NCBI GenBank assembly: GCA_036897095.1
Contig: JAYMSP010001455.1
Location: 1-31,928, forward strand
Source of the DNA: Plantago elongata
Taxonomy: Eukaryota > Streptophyta > Magnoliopsida > Lamiales > Plantaginaceae
Direction: 5' to 3'
Length of the DNA: 31,928 bases
Part shown: in pieces, positions 11,981 through 21,279 of the stretch
Layout: each line of letters opens with the position of its first letter
Numbering within the stretch: position 1 is the first letter of the stretch
The notes under the pieces: generated by a model
The model's database searches: none
What the model was told of the DNA's origin: nothing
Seen by the model: only the letters and a program-made list of their open reading frames with translations
Made by a program: the position numbers and the translations under genes

Positions 11981-12049
11981 CCACATGAGGCAATGAATAA
12001 ATCATCAATCAATCTAATCTAGTTATTCTACTAGGGAAAAAAAAAAACA

Positions 12050-12839
12050 ATGGCAAAGCTTCTTGCCGATGTTTCTTTCATGTGTGTTGTTCTTCTGGCA
12101 CTGATATTAACCAGGTAATATGGTTATCACTAAATATCTTCTTTAGAACTAGGCGATAAACTAACTGGTAGCGAATAAATTTGTTGTTTTAAAAAATTAT
12201 TATTTAAATAGTTGATTTGTTAATAAGCCAAATTAACTAAGTTAACTTAGACATTCATATATCATATCTATTTAAAAAATAAGCTCGTCTAACTTTTAAA
12301 GTTAGTGCTTAATGCAACTACATTTATTGTACAACAGAACTGTATATGATAGATATTTTAAATTTTAATTTTATGGATCATACAGAGAGGTTAGCCAGGG
12401 AGAAGCAAGAACACACCCAAATGTGTGTCCTCATCCAGTTTTCGTTGGCAAGGTGAAATCGCGTCCAGCTTGCGTAACATTATGCAAGAATACATATGGC
12501 ATGCGGACATTCAGTGAGGTAGTAAAAATGGTTGATGCTCATCAGAAATCTCTGGACCAAGATTTCAGTTTGAATCTGGAACAAGGCCTGACCCTGAAAC
12601 ATTTGCTTACTTGCTCTTGCTTTGTAAAAAAGAAAAACAAGGCATGTCCATATTCATACAGTGACTCTCCAAGTAGGGGGTCTGATGCTAGCTTTAACTC
12701 TGCCCAAAATAGATGGTCTCCTGCCAGCGATAACTCTCCTCCAAGTAGGGGGTCTGATGCCGGTGTGAACTCTCCTGAACGTAGGGTGTCCCGTGCCGGT
12801 AGTGTTGTTGGAGATTCTCAGCTGGGCCCTGAGGAGTAG
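12050..12839 (+). CDS. Secreted six-cysteine defensin-like protein with C-terminal 12-residue repeats
   Basis: Two exons: 12050-12114 and 12386-12839 (intron 12115-12385, ACCAG^GTAATA to ATACAG^AGAGG, phase 2), giving 172 residues. Exon 1 encodes a signal peptide (MAKLLADVSF, then CVVLLALILT). An intron right at the signal-peptide end is the usual layout of plant defensin-like genes. The mature part has six cysteines, C36, C51, C55, C98, C100 and C109, i.e. CxxxC followed by CxC as in the CS-alpha-beta fold. However, 42 residues separate the two pairs, far more than in a classical defensin. Residues 117-164 are four tandem 12-residue units rich in Ser, Pro, Arg and Asp (two begin PSRGSDA). 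I do not recognise the family. Secretion is well supported; a role in defence, signalling or reproduction is a guess. The repeated tail could be a processed peptide or a glycosylated spacer. Confidence 0.75.
12669..12812 (+). repeat. Four tandem 36-bp coding repeats
   Basis: Units at 12669-12704, 12705-12740, 12741-12776 and 12777-12812, in frame, each encoding 12 residues. Units 1 and 3 share the identical 20 bases CCAAGTAGGGGGTCTGATGC. Unit 4 is the most diverged. Units 1 and 3 resemble each other more than unit 2, suggesting that a 72-bp pair was duplicated. Confidence 0.9.
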
Positions 12840-12924
12840 CTCATGTGGATGTTAGGGTAAATGAGCATGGTTAATATTGGTCGTGTGTATGAATCATCAG
12901 ACTGATATGTATGCCAACATATGT

Positions 12925-12930
12925 AATAAA
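12925..12930 (+). terminator. Candidate polyadenylation signal
   Basis: AATAAA lies 86 bp downstream of the stop codon of the secreted protein gene. Confidence 0.5.
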
Positions 12931-14170
12931 TTGGTTGAATATGATCTATTGCTTATTCTCAACCCAAAGAGAGATTAATTGAGTTTTAACGCGAACCTAT
13001 CTCACAGTAGACGATTGGTCACAAAAGTATTTTAATTTTGAGACGTGACATCGTTTAACTCTCTAAAACTATAACACCATCTTTAAAAGAAATTAAATAA
13101 AAAAGTTAAAAAGTGTAATGAAAACATAAGTTTCTCCACGGAGGAATGCCTGACAATAAATTATTCCATTAAATGTCAAAATACTAAAATTAAAAAAAGG
13201 TAATTCCAAATGAAAAATTAAAATTAAGGATTGTCTCAATGAGAAACATTCTTGAAAATTCGAAAAGTCCTTAAAATTTTACACAAAAAAATTTAGTCGC
13301 ACTATTAGTATATAAGAATACATAATTTATAAATAGATAAAAAAAACAAACAACAATTTTTAAATAAAATTAAACAATTAATATATAATATTACATAATA
13401 CTAATATTCTAAAAGAACAAAATATTTCACCAGTTTTTGTATATATTAATCTAATCCATTCATGTAGACCCTCTAGATGGTTGTCTCAAAGTCCAAAACT
13501 ACTACTACATATTTCCAATGTTGAATCTATCGATCTACAAGGTTAGTTGTCAAACTAAAAGACAAGCGCGTTGTGCGTGTTAGAACACGCTTCATTCGAT
13601 ATTCACAAATCATAACTTATTTTTCTCTTTTTCTTCTTGGATCCTGTCACACGCCGTATGACATATTCTATCATGTATGATCCCTAGTCAATTCTTCTCT
13701 TTTAAGTCTAACGTCGTAGTCAAAACGATAACATTCCGAATCATGCTCATTTTTTTGCGTGAAATGTCTCTTCTAGGGATTTTATCTAAAAATATGCAAA
13801 CCGCAGGAGTATTATTTCTTGATATAGCCAAGCTAACGAGAACTTTTTTCGGCCATTGCTAGCTGCAAATGTATACGACCAGAATTAATGGTTCCTCTAG
13901 TTCTCTCGACGGACGCTGACAATAAATCAGTTGCATCGAGATTTATAATTCATACATAGACTTTAAGAATAATATTTACTACATTGTAATATTCCATTAA
14001 TACTATTATTTAAATATAATAAAGACTATTTGTGATTATAATTAATAAAATTTGATTCAAAAGACTTAAAATTTTATAGTTTAACTCGATTATTATGTTT
14101 ATAATATATCTATATTACAAGTAAATTATAACTTAAAAATGAAATATAACAATTGCGGAATTAATTCATT
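12931..14170. other. AT-rich gap
   Basis: No gene recognised. Bases 13560-13960 are somewhat less AT-rich and include one 61-codon open frame, but it has no start context, domain or codon pattern that supports it. Confidence 0.5.
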
Positions 14171-14172
14171 GA

Positions 14173-14942
14173 AGTATAAAAGAGCTGGAAACTCAGGAGT
14201 GGGAGCTTGCGATGACTATCATATGGGGAATTTGGTATAACCGGAATCAAGCTGTGGTCGAAAGGAAATCTAGCAATGCATTGGAGCTTGTTGAATTTGT
14301 TCAACGTTTTATCGGACAAATAAAGGAGATTTTGGACAATCAACTGAGGAAGGATGCATTGGAAAAGGGGCAGAGAGCTCGGCCTGGTTATCTGCTGGGA
14401 TCAGCAGCTGCGGACAGAAGTGAACAGGAGCAAATGGGCTCTCCTTCGGCTGAGTTCTTTACTACTGTGCTGCCAGAGATCGGTTTCGTGCGGATCAATG
14501 TGGATGCAGCTTTAGCTAGTGATGGGATGCGAGTTGGAGTTGGGTATGGAGTTTGGATGCATGATTGCATGCTGGCTCGACGACAAGAAATGGTGAATCA
14601 ACCACTTGCCCCTCTGAGTGCCGAAGCGTATGCGATCCGTGTAGCAGTTCATTGGGCTACCTTGCAAGGATGTAGAAAGTCCAAGTTTATATTGATTGCA
14701 TTCTTTAGTGTCTTTGTTTAAGTCGTTAGATTTTAATTTTTCTACTGTAGGACATATTATGTCTGACATTCGAGACCTTACAACTTCTTTTACCTTCTTT
14801 AGCTTAAATTATGTCCCGCGCGATGATAATGTGCTAGCCCACAAACTAGCTCATCGTGCAGTGCGATAGGTGCCTTGTACGATTTTCTTCTTCATTTGAT
14901 GATATGGCATATTTCTTGTTGGAACTCAAAAAAAAATAAAAA
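14173..14942 (+). pseudogene. 5'-truncated L1-type LINE: RNase H domain and poly(A) tail
   Basis: The frame from about 14173 encodes the linker and RNase H (RVT_3) domain found at the end of plant LINE ORF2: WGIWYNRN near the start, then FVRINVDAALASDG and LSAEAYAIRVAVHWATLQGC. Near 14690-14698 the reading frame shifts by one base, after which it continues (HSLVSLFKSLDFN, then NYVPRDDNVLAHKLAHRAV) to a stop at 14867-14869. The region carrying the second catalytic acidic residue falls at the frameshift. An A-rich tail at 14928-14942 marks the 3' end. The reverse transcriptase and endonuclease are absent because of 5' truncation, the normal outcome of LINE insertion. A weak AATTGNGG match on both sides (about 14150 and 14941) may be a target duplication. 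Confidence 0.85.
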
Positions 14943-15310
14943 TTGAGGCCACATCCTTCTTAGTGGGCTTGCCACTGCGTGTCCCCACACAGGTCTGGTA
15001 TGTTTGGGTATATAGCCCATACGATTGTTCGTTTTATTATAAAAAAAATATCAATTTTATTAAACAAGATACTTATTTCGTTTATGACACAAATATATTA
15101 TTTGAATAATAACATCATCTTGAGATAAGTTATTCCAAAACTGTCTAATGAAATTCTGTGATTTATTTTTTTTCTTAATCATTTTTGTTTTTTTCTTCCT
15201 CTCTCATTCTATTCACTTTTCTTTTTCATTGTGACAAATATATATGTGTGTGTGTGTATGTGTGTGTACTTTTTTCATAAAATAATAAATAACACACTTA
15301 CAAAAAAAAC
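14943..15310. other. Short AT-rich gap with a GT microsatellite
   Basis: It contains an interrupted (GT)n run at about 15244-15267 and pyrimidine-rich stretches; no gene. Confidence 0.6.
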
Positions 15311-15313
15311 TAA

Positions 15314-15566
15314 GGGGCTGATTAGCATGCGACTTAAATGTCCCGATTTAAATGCCTGAATAGTAATCGGAATTGTAGTGGGATTGTTAAAATTGTGTTT
15401 GGTATAGAATTGTAATTGGATAGGGTATTATAGGTTTGTTATATAGGTAGAGAAAAATATTGCTACTGTAGAGCCATTTCGATCTTCGGCATTTAAATAC
15501 CATAACAAACACAAAATTCCCGAGTAACATTCAAACGGGCATTTGGATGCTACTCCAATCAGCCCC
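15314..15566. mobile_element. Tourist-like (PIF/Harbinger) MITE
   Basis: A 253-bp element with terminal inverted repeats GGGGCTGATTAG (left) and GGGGCTGATTGG (right, reverse complement). It is flanked by the 3-bp target TAA at 15311-15313 and 15567-15569. The GGGGCTGATT terminus and TAA target are characteristic of PIF/Harbinger-derived MITEs. No coding capacity. Confidence 0.88.
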
Positions 15567-15569
15567 TAA

Positions 15570-16119
15570 AAGTTACAAAATCTAAAAATGAGAAACACAC
15601 AAGCAATTAAATCGTATTGCAACATCGTCAATATGTTCAATTATTCTTTGTTCTACATAATGCCCAAGTATTGTTAACTTTTTATTATCAATTATTGTAT
15701 ATTTTCATATTAATTTTACTTGATGTTATTATAATTAATTAACGGCATTTATGACAAAAGTAAGTATTCAATTTAAAAGAGATGAAAAAATAATAGTGTA
15801 GATTAAAAAGAAGGGAAAACAAAATAAAACAAAGAAAGCTGTTGGACGGTGGAGAGGAAGAATTGGAGATGATCTTAAGTTAGAGCAACCCGCTTTCTAT
15901 GACCATTGAATAAATATTGCTACAATTGACTAAGCAAGCTAGTAAAGTTTGGATTGTGGGGCTATGGAAATTTCTTAGGAGTATCTATTCTTTTGAACAA
16001 ATCAAATTAGGAGGTACCCTTTGTTGAATTATCACTAAAATTTTGTCCTACTGGAGTGGAGAGAGCCAGTCAAACTACGGGCACTCCGCCTTCCATAATC
16101 AGAAGAAACTCCAGTGTAG
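15570..16119. other. Gap between the MITE and the second LINE relic
   Basis: AT-rich with no recognisable gene. The right part may belong to the 5' portion of the LINE relic that follows, but I cannot read protein similarity there. Confidence 0.4.
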
Positions 16120-16629
16120 TGGCTATGGATAACAACTAACAAGTTAACAACAATAGCACCAATGTTCTTTCGGGATAACACTATGATACTGAACACACAG
16201 TTCTTGCATGAGCAGCTTGGTTCTCACCTACACTTTTGTTTTACAAACTTCAGCTTTATCCAGCCAGCCGGGTTGTGGATAAAGCTAAGTAGATGCAAGA
16301 AGCAGAATTATTTGCTGCTCGGTTAGCAATATCCTTGGCCAAAGAGGTGTACTTTCATAGATCAGTCTTGAAGGAGATGCACTACAAGTAATTAGGAACT
16401 TGAAGACTACAACTCGCTCATGTACTCCGAGAAACAAATATTATAACTGAAGATCTGTCACAATTTTGTTAAGTACTGCACAGGCTTTGGTTCGACTACT
16501 GTAAGTCACCTAGAAGTCCTGTTGTTCTTTACATGATAGATTATATTGTTACTGTCTAGATTCTTGTACTGAGCTTTGCTCGTCTTCAGTTTCTTAATGA
16601 AATCTTTTTCATCTCAGGAAAAAAAAAAA
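16120..16629 (+). pseudogene. Second L1-type LINE relic: RNase H fragment with poly(A) tail
   Basis: At 16299-16370 the plus strand reads EAELFAARLAISLAKEVYFH, followed after a frameshift by LEGDALQVIRNL. This is the AEA...A/LEGDA pattern of the LINE-encoded RNase H domain. Stop codons and at least one frameshift break it. The 3' end has the TTAATGAAATC...TTTTTCAT trailer common in plant LINEs, then an 11-base A tail (16619-16629). The left boundary is approximate. It is more decayed than, and diverged from, the relic at 14173. Confidence 0.7.
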
Positions 16630-17337
16630 GGAACTGGGATACATCAAATTTGCACAGGAAGATCCTCATTGTTGATACGAACCAGGAACATGCCACAGGG
16701 AAGTGATTCCGTAATTAAACCAACAGGGCAACACAAAATATCATGAAATGAACGGATTACTAATGAAGGCATGATGCATATAAAAAAAAAAAAAAAGAGT
16801 TGATGACAACTTTAAGGCACTCAATATACTCTTTCAGAAAGGCAATGACCATACAACATTGACTATGTTGACAAGGAATTATGAGGCAGAACTGCTTCAT
16901 GGAGTTAACTTTCTAAGATACCCTTATCCAAAATTATGCTTGTTGATCTAGTTTTATGTTATGAGCACCATCCATGCAATGATACAAGTACATCCACTCA
17001 GGAGCTCATACGTGCAGTAAGTGTTTATTTGAGCCATACAAACCCGCATGCATGATGACAACTGACAAGGCAGTTCAAAATAATAATCCACTGATTCTAT
17101 CACAAGTTACTTGACTTTACCAAGGGACTTGGGTAGTCATAAACTAGGAATTAATCAAAGAGGAACCCTGATTAGACAATAACGATAAGAGGTTTTTAGA
17201 TAAACATAAATAGAAAATATATGATTCAACAATGACGAATATCAGTACTGATCCAGGCAAAGAGGTTGCAATCTATGGGAGGGAAAGAGATAGATAGCGA
17301 GCGTTAGTGCTTACTCCAATAAAAGACAACATATCAA
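16630..17337. other. 3' untranslated region and downstream flank of the RZ-1A-like gene
   Basis: A minus-strand AATAAA at 17024-17029 lies about 310 bp past the stop codon and could end the transcript. A 15-base A run lies at 16782-16796. No other gene is seen. Confidence 0.45.
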
Positions 17338-18427
17338 TTACGGCCGAGAACCACCTGAGGGACGCTCATAGGGACCAGACCTTTCACGGCTATACTTATC
17401 ATCACGGCCAGAATCTCTACTGCGTCCATTGTATCTATCACCATCACGATCACTGCCAGAATCTCTATTGCGTCCACGGTATCTATCAGCATCACGATCA
17501 CTTCCGTGTCGACTGCCACCTCCATGCCTCTCATCCCTTCCACCATATCTGCCGCCACCTCCTCTTGAGTCATCACCAGAGGGACATTCCCTAGCAAAAT
17601 GCCCAGGCTTTCCACATTTGTAACAGTCGCCACCAGATCCACGCCCACCACCAAAGTCTCGGCTACCCCTGTCACGATCACGTCTATCACCATCGTCTCT
17701 GTCCCCATTTCGTTCTCTTCGAGGCCCTTGGTTAGCTGAAGCTTTATCAACAGTAATGGAGCGACCATCCAAATCCATCCCATTCATTTCTTCAATTGCT
17801 TCTTCCATAGCTTTCTCCTTCTCAAAGGTGACAAAGCCAAAACCACGAGAGCGGCCGGTAGACCTGTCAAGAACAACCTGAACAGAGAAGACATTAATAA
17901 CAGGTGCACAGCCAATAGAGAAAGAAATATTACTTGTACAACTTGAGGCTCATGAATTCCCAGGTTCACCAGTGATAGCCTTACCCCTTCTAGACCTACT
18001 TTAGAACAAATTACTCACTTTACATGCATAAGCACATAAATTAAACATTATCAAAATTCTTCAAGTCAGTAGTCTAACGTCAAAGTGCCCAAGTTGGAGA
18101 TTATCGCCAAATGTTCATTGGAAAGGATATGAAACTTGAAAGCAATCATTGATGCACTGCTGGTGGGCTGGTGCAACAGAACACTCAAGGAGAACAATTT
18201 ATATGAAACTAAGCAAAAATAAGTAAAAAAAAAATAGTACTCTCAATTCAATCAGGGCAGATGAATTTTAAGACAGACAAAAGTTTGAATAGCTCAAATT
18301 GCCTTTCCCACAATACCTTTGCATCAGTGACACGGCCATACTTCTCAAATGCATGTTCTAGCCCTCTGTCTGAAGTTGACCAGGACAGGTTCCCAATAAA
18401 GCAGCGGTACTCATCTTGTTCTCCCAT
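17338..18427 (-). CDS. RZ1A: RZ-1A-like glycine-rich RNA-binding protein (RRM + CCHC zinc knuckle)
   Basis: Two coding exons, 18317-18427 and 17338-17877 (intron 17878-18316, GCAAAG^GTATTG to TTCAG^GTTGTT, phase 0), encoding 216 residues. Residues about 8-84 form an RRM with RNP2 CFIGNL (9-14) and RNP1 RGFGFVTF (48-55). A single CCHC knuckle, [14 protein letters not shown], uses C122, C125, H130 and C135. The tail (137-216) is rich in Arg, Asp, Ser and Gly with recurring RDSG and DRY motifs, an RS/RGG-like low-complexity region. RZ-1 proteins are nuclear, bind purine-rich RNA and contact SR proteins to influence splicing; RZ-1A is also linked to cold response. Arabidopsis RZ-1A is slightly longer. 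The ATG is fixed by the splice acceptor six bases upstream and the conserved N-terminus. RZ-1A is favoured over RZ-1B/C by length. Confidence 0.93.
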
Positions 18428-18433
18428 GTTAAT

Positions 18434-19646
18434 CTGCAAAACACGAATCAAGTACAGGATAAAACTACGTGCCCATAAAATACGCATAACGGTGAAATAA
18501 GAATAATCCCCTTTTCAAAAACAATATAAGTGCGTTAAAATTTATTCACACAAGATGAAAGTAACATAATCTAGTTAATCATGTTTGGACGTTATGAACC
18601 CCCATCTCACACTTAAAACAAGGAAACAATTGAAGTTACAATACTTTGATCTGTTGAAAGATAATTAAGGGAATTATGTCCAATATATAACATCCGCCCT
18701 CTCATTTTCCTGTGAACTTAGGAATTCAAATTGCAAAAGGGGTTCTGCATGAACAATGGGTTAAGACAACTAAAATCTTAACACCCAACATCCCAATCAT
18801 CCTTACGCTTTCTCATCAGTTCACAATAGAAAGCTTACTATTTTATCTACAACTACAGCTAGAGTAATACTGAAAGCAGCAAGCGTTATTTTACCACATA
18901 AAATCTAAACTAACATGAGTAAGTCTCCCGATAGACGGTCTCTACATAATACATCTTATGTTGTCACTTGTCGATATTATTAATCAAAACATCAACATTC
19001 TCAACATCGGTGTTTTTTCATAGAAAAATATTGCTTTGCTAACAACATAGACGTTTTGATTAATAACATTGATAATTTTATTAATAGCATATGCCCGTCT
19101 CTAGATAAGTAGATAGAGACCGTATCTAGGATCTCATGAGACTTTGTGAAGAACGTTACAGTAAATCATCTACCTAAGCATTAATAATAACCAGCTCAAG
19201 CTAGTGTAAAAAACTTAGGAATGTGTTAAAACTTGGGCAGGTGGTAGTTTTTCATTAAGAATTTCTCTCCAATTAGATTAACAGGTATACTGACAAATCT
19301 GAGCAATACGAATGTGTAAAGAAATATCTCAATTGAAAGGGGAAAAACAACCTAATAATGTACCAATTGATTCACGAACAGCAAAACTATACATATAACT
19401 CAAAATTCGAACTTGAAATATGTAAATTGTAGCAGTGCAGCAGCTTGAACAGAAAAGGCCTAACATAATGCTCAATAACCTATTAAACCCTATTGAACTT
19501 CAGCTAAGCAAAAACACAAGAAAGGAAAAAACAAGCGAGAAGTCACAGAAAAGAAGGCGAGCTGAAAGATGCAACACACAAGAGAAGCACCAAGTATTGA
19601 AGCATAATTTGAGGTGGAAATCTCAAGTAAAGGAGCTACATTGAAC
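18434..19646 (-). other. Leader (5' UTR) intron of the RZ-1A-like gene
   Basis: TTTTGCAG ends at 18434, six bases before the ATG, and a matching donor TTTACAG^GTTCAA lies at 19646. The inferred non-coding first exon runs from 19647 to about 19740. A 1.2-kb intron in the leader often boosts expression in plant housekeeping genes. The acceptor is clear; the donor is the best candidate rather than certain. The intron contains the inverted-repeat MITE at 18921-19144. Confidence 0.6.
18921..19144. mobile_element. Inverted-repeat (foldback) MITE in the leader intron
   Basis: The ends are AAGTCTC and, inverted, AAGTCTC. Inner inverted copies of TAGA(T)ACGGTCTCTA lie near both ends, and TTATTAATCAAAAC pairs with GTTTTGATTAATAA further in. 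The 224-bp block can fold on itself. The superfamily is uncertain and no clear target duplication was found. Confidence 0.55.
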
Positions 19647-19686
19647 CTGTAAAGCTTGAAGAGGCTGTGATGAGCAGATTTCTGCA

Positions 19687-19694
19687 AAACCCTA
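19687..19694 (+). promoter_or_regulatory. Telo-box in the RZ-1A-like leader
   Basis: A perfect AAACCCTA (TAGGGTTT on the gene strand), a motif enriched near transcription starts of plant translation and RNA-processing genes. It falls in the inferred first exon. Confidence 0.55.
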
Positions 19695-19916
19695 ATTCTG
19701 TGAAGAAGTGAAGTAGTAGTACTAAAATTGACTCGGTTTGTTTGTATTATTACACGATAAATAAACATACTTACATAGTCGGTCTCTCAAGCTTCCAAGA
19801 TCTGACCCAATACTTTCAGGAATTTAGAGATTGGACCCCAAAACCTTTTACTATTCGTGCTCCACAAGATTGAAAAGGTTTTGGAAGTCCCATTGCTATA
19901 ATAACTCAATAAGTAG

Positions 19917-20457
19917 TAGGGTAGGGGTGTGCAAATAATATGTCCGACTGGCCTTATCGAGCAATTAATTTCTTTATAAAAATATATACGGGTTGAATTT
20001 TTTATAACCCGTCAATTGGTGAGTGGATGGTGGGTCGTTTTGGTTAAACTCGGCAACTCGTAACTCATTCGTCCACCCACCATATATTTACATAACATAA
20101 ATTTATATATATGTTATAATTTAATTGTCTCAAGCAAATATAAAGATATGTATAATAGATTAATAACAATAAAATTAGATTATTTAATATAAACTATGAA
20201 AATACATATGTGAAAATGATTTTTATTTTACTTGATTTCAAAATATTTTGTTAATTTGATGGATTATTATATAGTTTAGTCAATGAAGTATTTCACCGCC
20301 TAATCCGCCGCCATCCACCGTCATTGTAATCATCCGAACCAATGTGGGTTAGAAAATATTAAACTCGTTGTGGGCCGAACAAATAATCACCCACCGTAAG
20401 TGGGTTGGATTGATTTTGTTGTTAAAATACGCCAATACTCGTCCGTACTCACCCCTA
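19917..20457. mobile_element. Non-autonomous hAT-type element with perfect 8-bp target duplication
   Basis: A 541-bp element with ends TAGGG-TAGGGGTGTGC on the left and CACCCCTA on the right, flanked on both sides by ATAAGTAG (19909-19916 and 20458-20465). The TAGGGGTG terminus and 8-bp target duplication identify the hAT superfamily. The left terminus carries an extra TAGGG. Subterminal GTGGGT/ACCCAC motifs recur near both ends. It encodes no transposase. It lies about 170 bp upstream of the inferred RZ-1A-like transcription start. Confidence 0.85.
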
Positions 20458-20465
20458 ATAAGTAG

Positions 20466-21186
20466 AGGTAGGCATAAATAATTCCATTGCTATTCATATG
20501 TTGTTGTTAATCAACCGAGTTAAGAAATTTTATTTTTTTTAAAACAATAATTTCATTACATCAATTCATTATAAAGTAAGAACACATGTCTATTTAAACA
20601 CCTTACTTAGGTTGTGTTCTATTCAACTAAAAATCACTTCAGTTCAGTCAAGTTCAACTCGACTTAGTTAAAATTTATACCCTACTTCAGTTCGGTTCAA
20701 TTAAATTCAGTTCACTTCAATTTCAGTTAAAGAAAATAAATCCTTAACCAAAATATACTATGACAAACAAGAGATAATTTGGTATCCGAAATACATCAAA
20801 ATACATCTTTTCGCACCGCTACACAGAGTAGACTATTGATGTCGAATAGATACATCATTAACAACCTTATGATTTCTAGCCAACCAAATTGCATAGATGA
20901 ACTCAACACCAAGTACCTTAAAAATCCTCCATTTAGGATTCCTCCTTTTCCCCAAACGACAAAGTTCCTGTTGCACATGAAACCAAGAACCATGCAGTAG
21001 GGAAACTCATTCCATACCAACTAAACAAAACGGGATAAGTTGGAGAGCAAGGCCGCAATCATTCAAGGCCACAAAACAAGTAGTTAATAAACAAAACGGG
21101 CAATACACAAAAACTTGATCTGTCATGAGTAGTGTAGCAATACGAACACAAATAAAAGCACAGTATTTGATACAAAGAACTTCCAG
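20466..21186. other. Gap between the hAT element and the F-box duplication
   Basis: No gene. It includes a degenerate MITE copy at about 20612-20739 (TTGTGTTCTATTCAACT at its left end) related to the one at 25488-25610. Confidence 0.5.
20612..20739. mobile_element. Short MITE copy (TTGTGTTCT family), degenerate
   Basis: It shares its left end and its interior CAGTTCAGTTC-type repeats, and the AGTTAAAGA near its right end, with the intact-ended copy at 25488-25610. Confidence 0.55.
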
Positions 21187-21279
21187 CATGTAGGAAATTT
21201 AACTAACTCTATAGCTGAACTTGACCAATCATTCCCTCTCAACAAGCAAGATAAAACTGTTTACTTGGGATCAACTTTC

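Noticed and set aside
17334..17783. 149-codon frame overlapping the RZ-1A-like gene, rich in Val and Met
   Set aside because: It is the alternative frame of the repetitive Arg/Asp/Gly tail; the RRM-knuckle frame is clearly the real one.
18248..18487. Longer N-terminal extension upstream of the RZ-1A-like ATG
   Set aside because: The upstream codons lie beyond the TTTTGCAG splice acceptor, six bases before the ATG, so they are intron.
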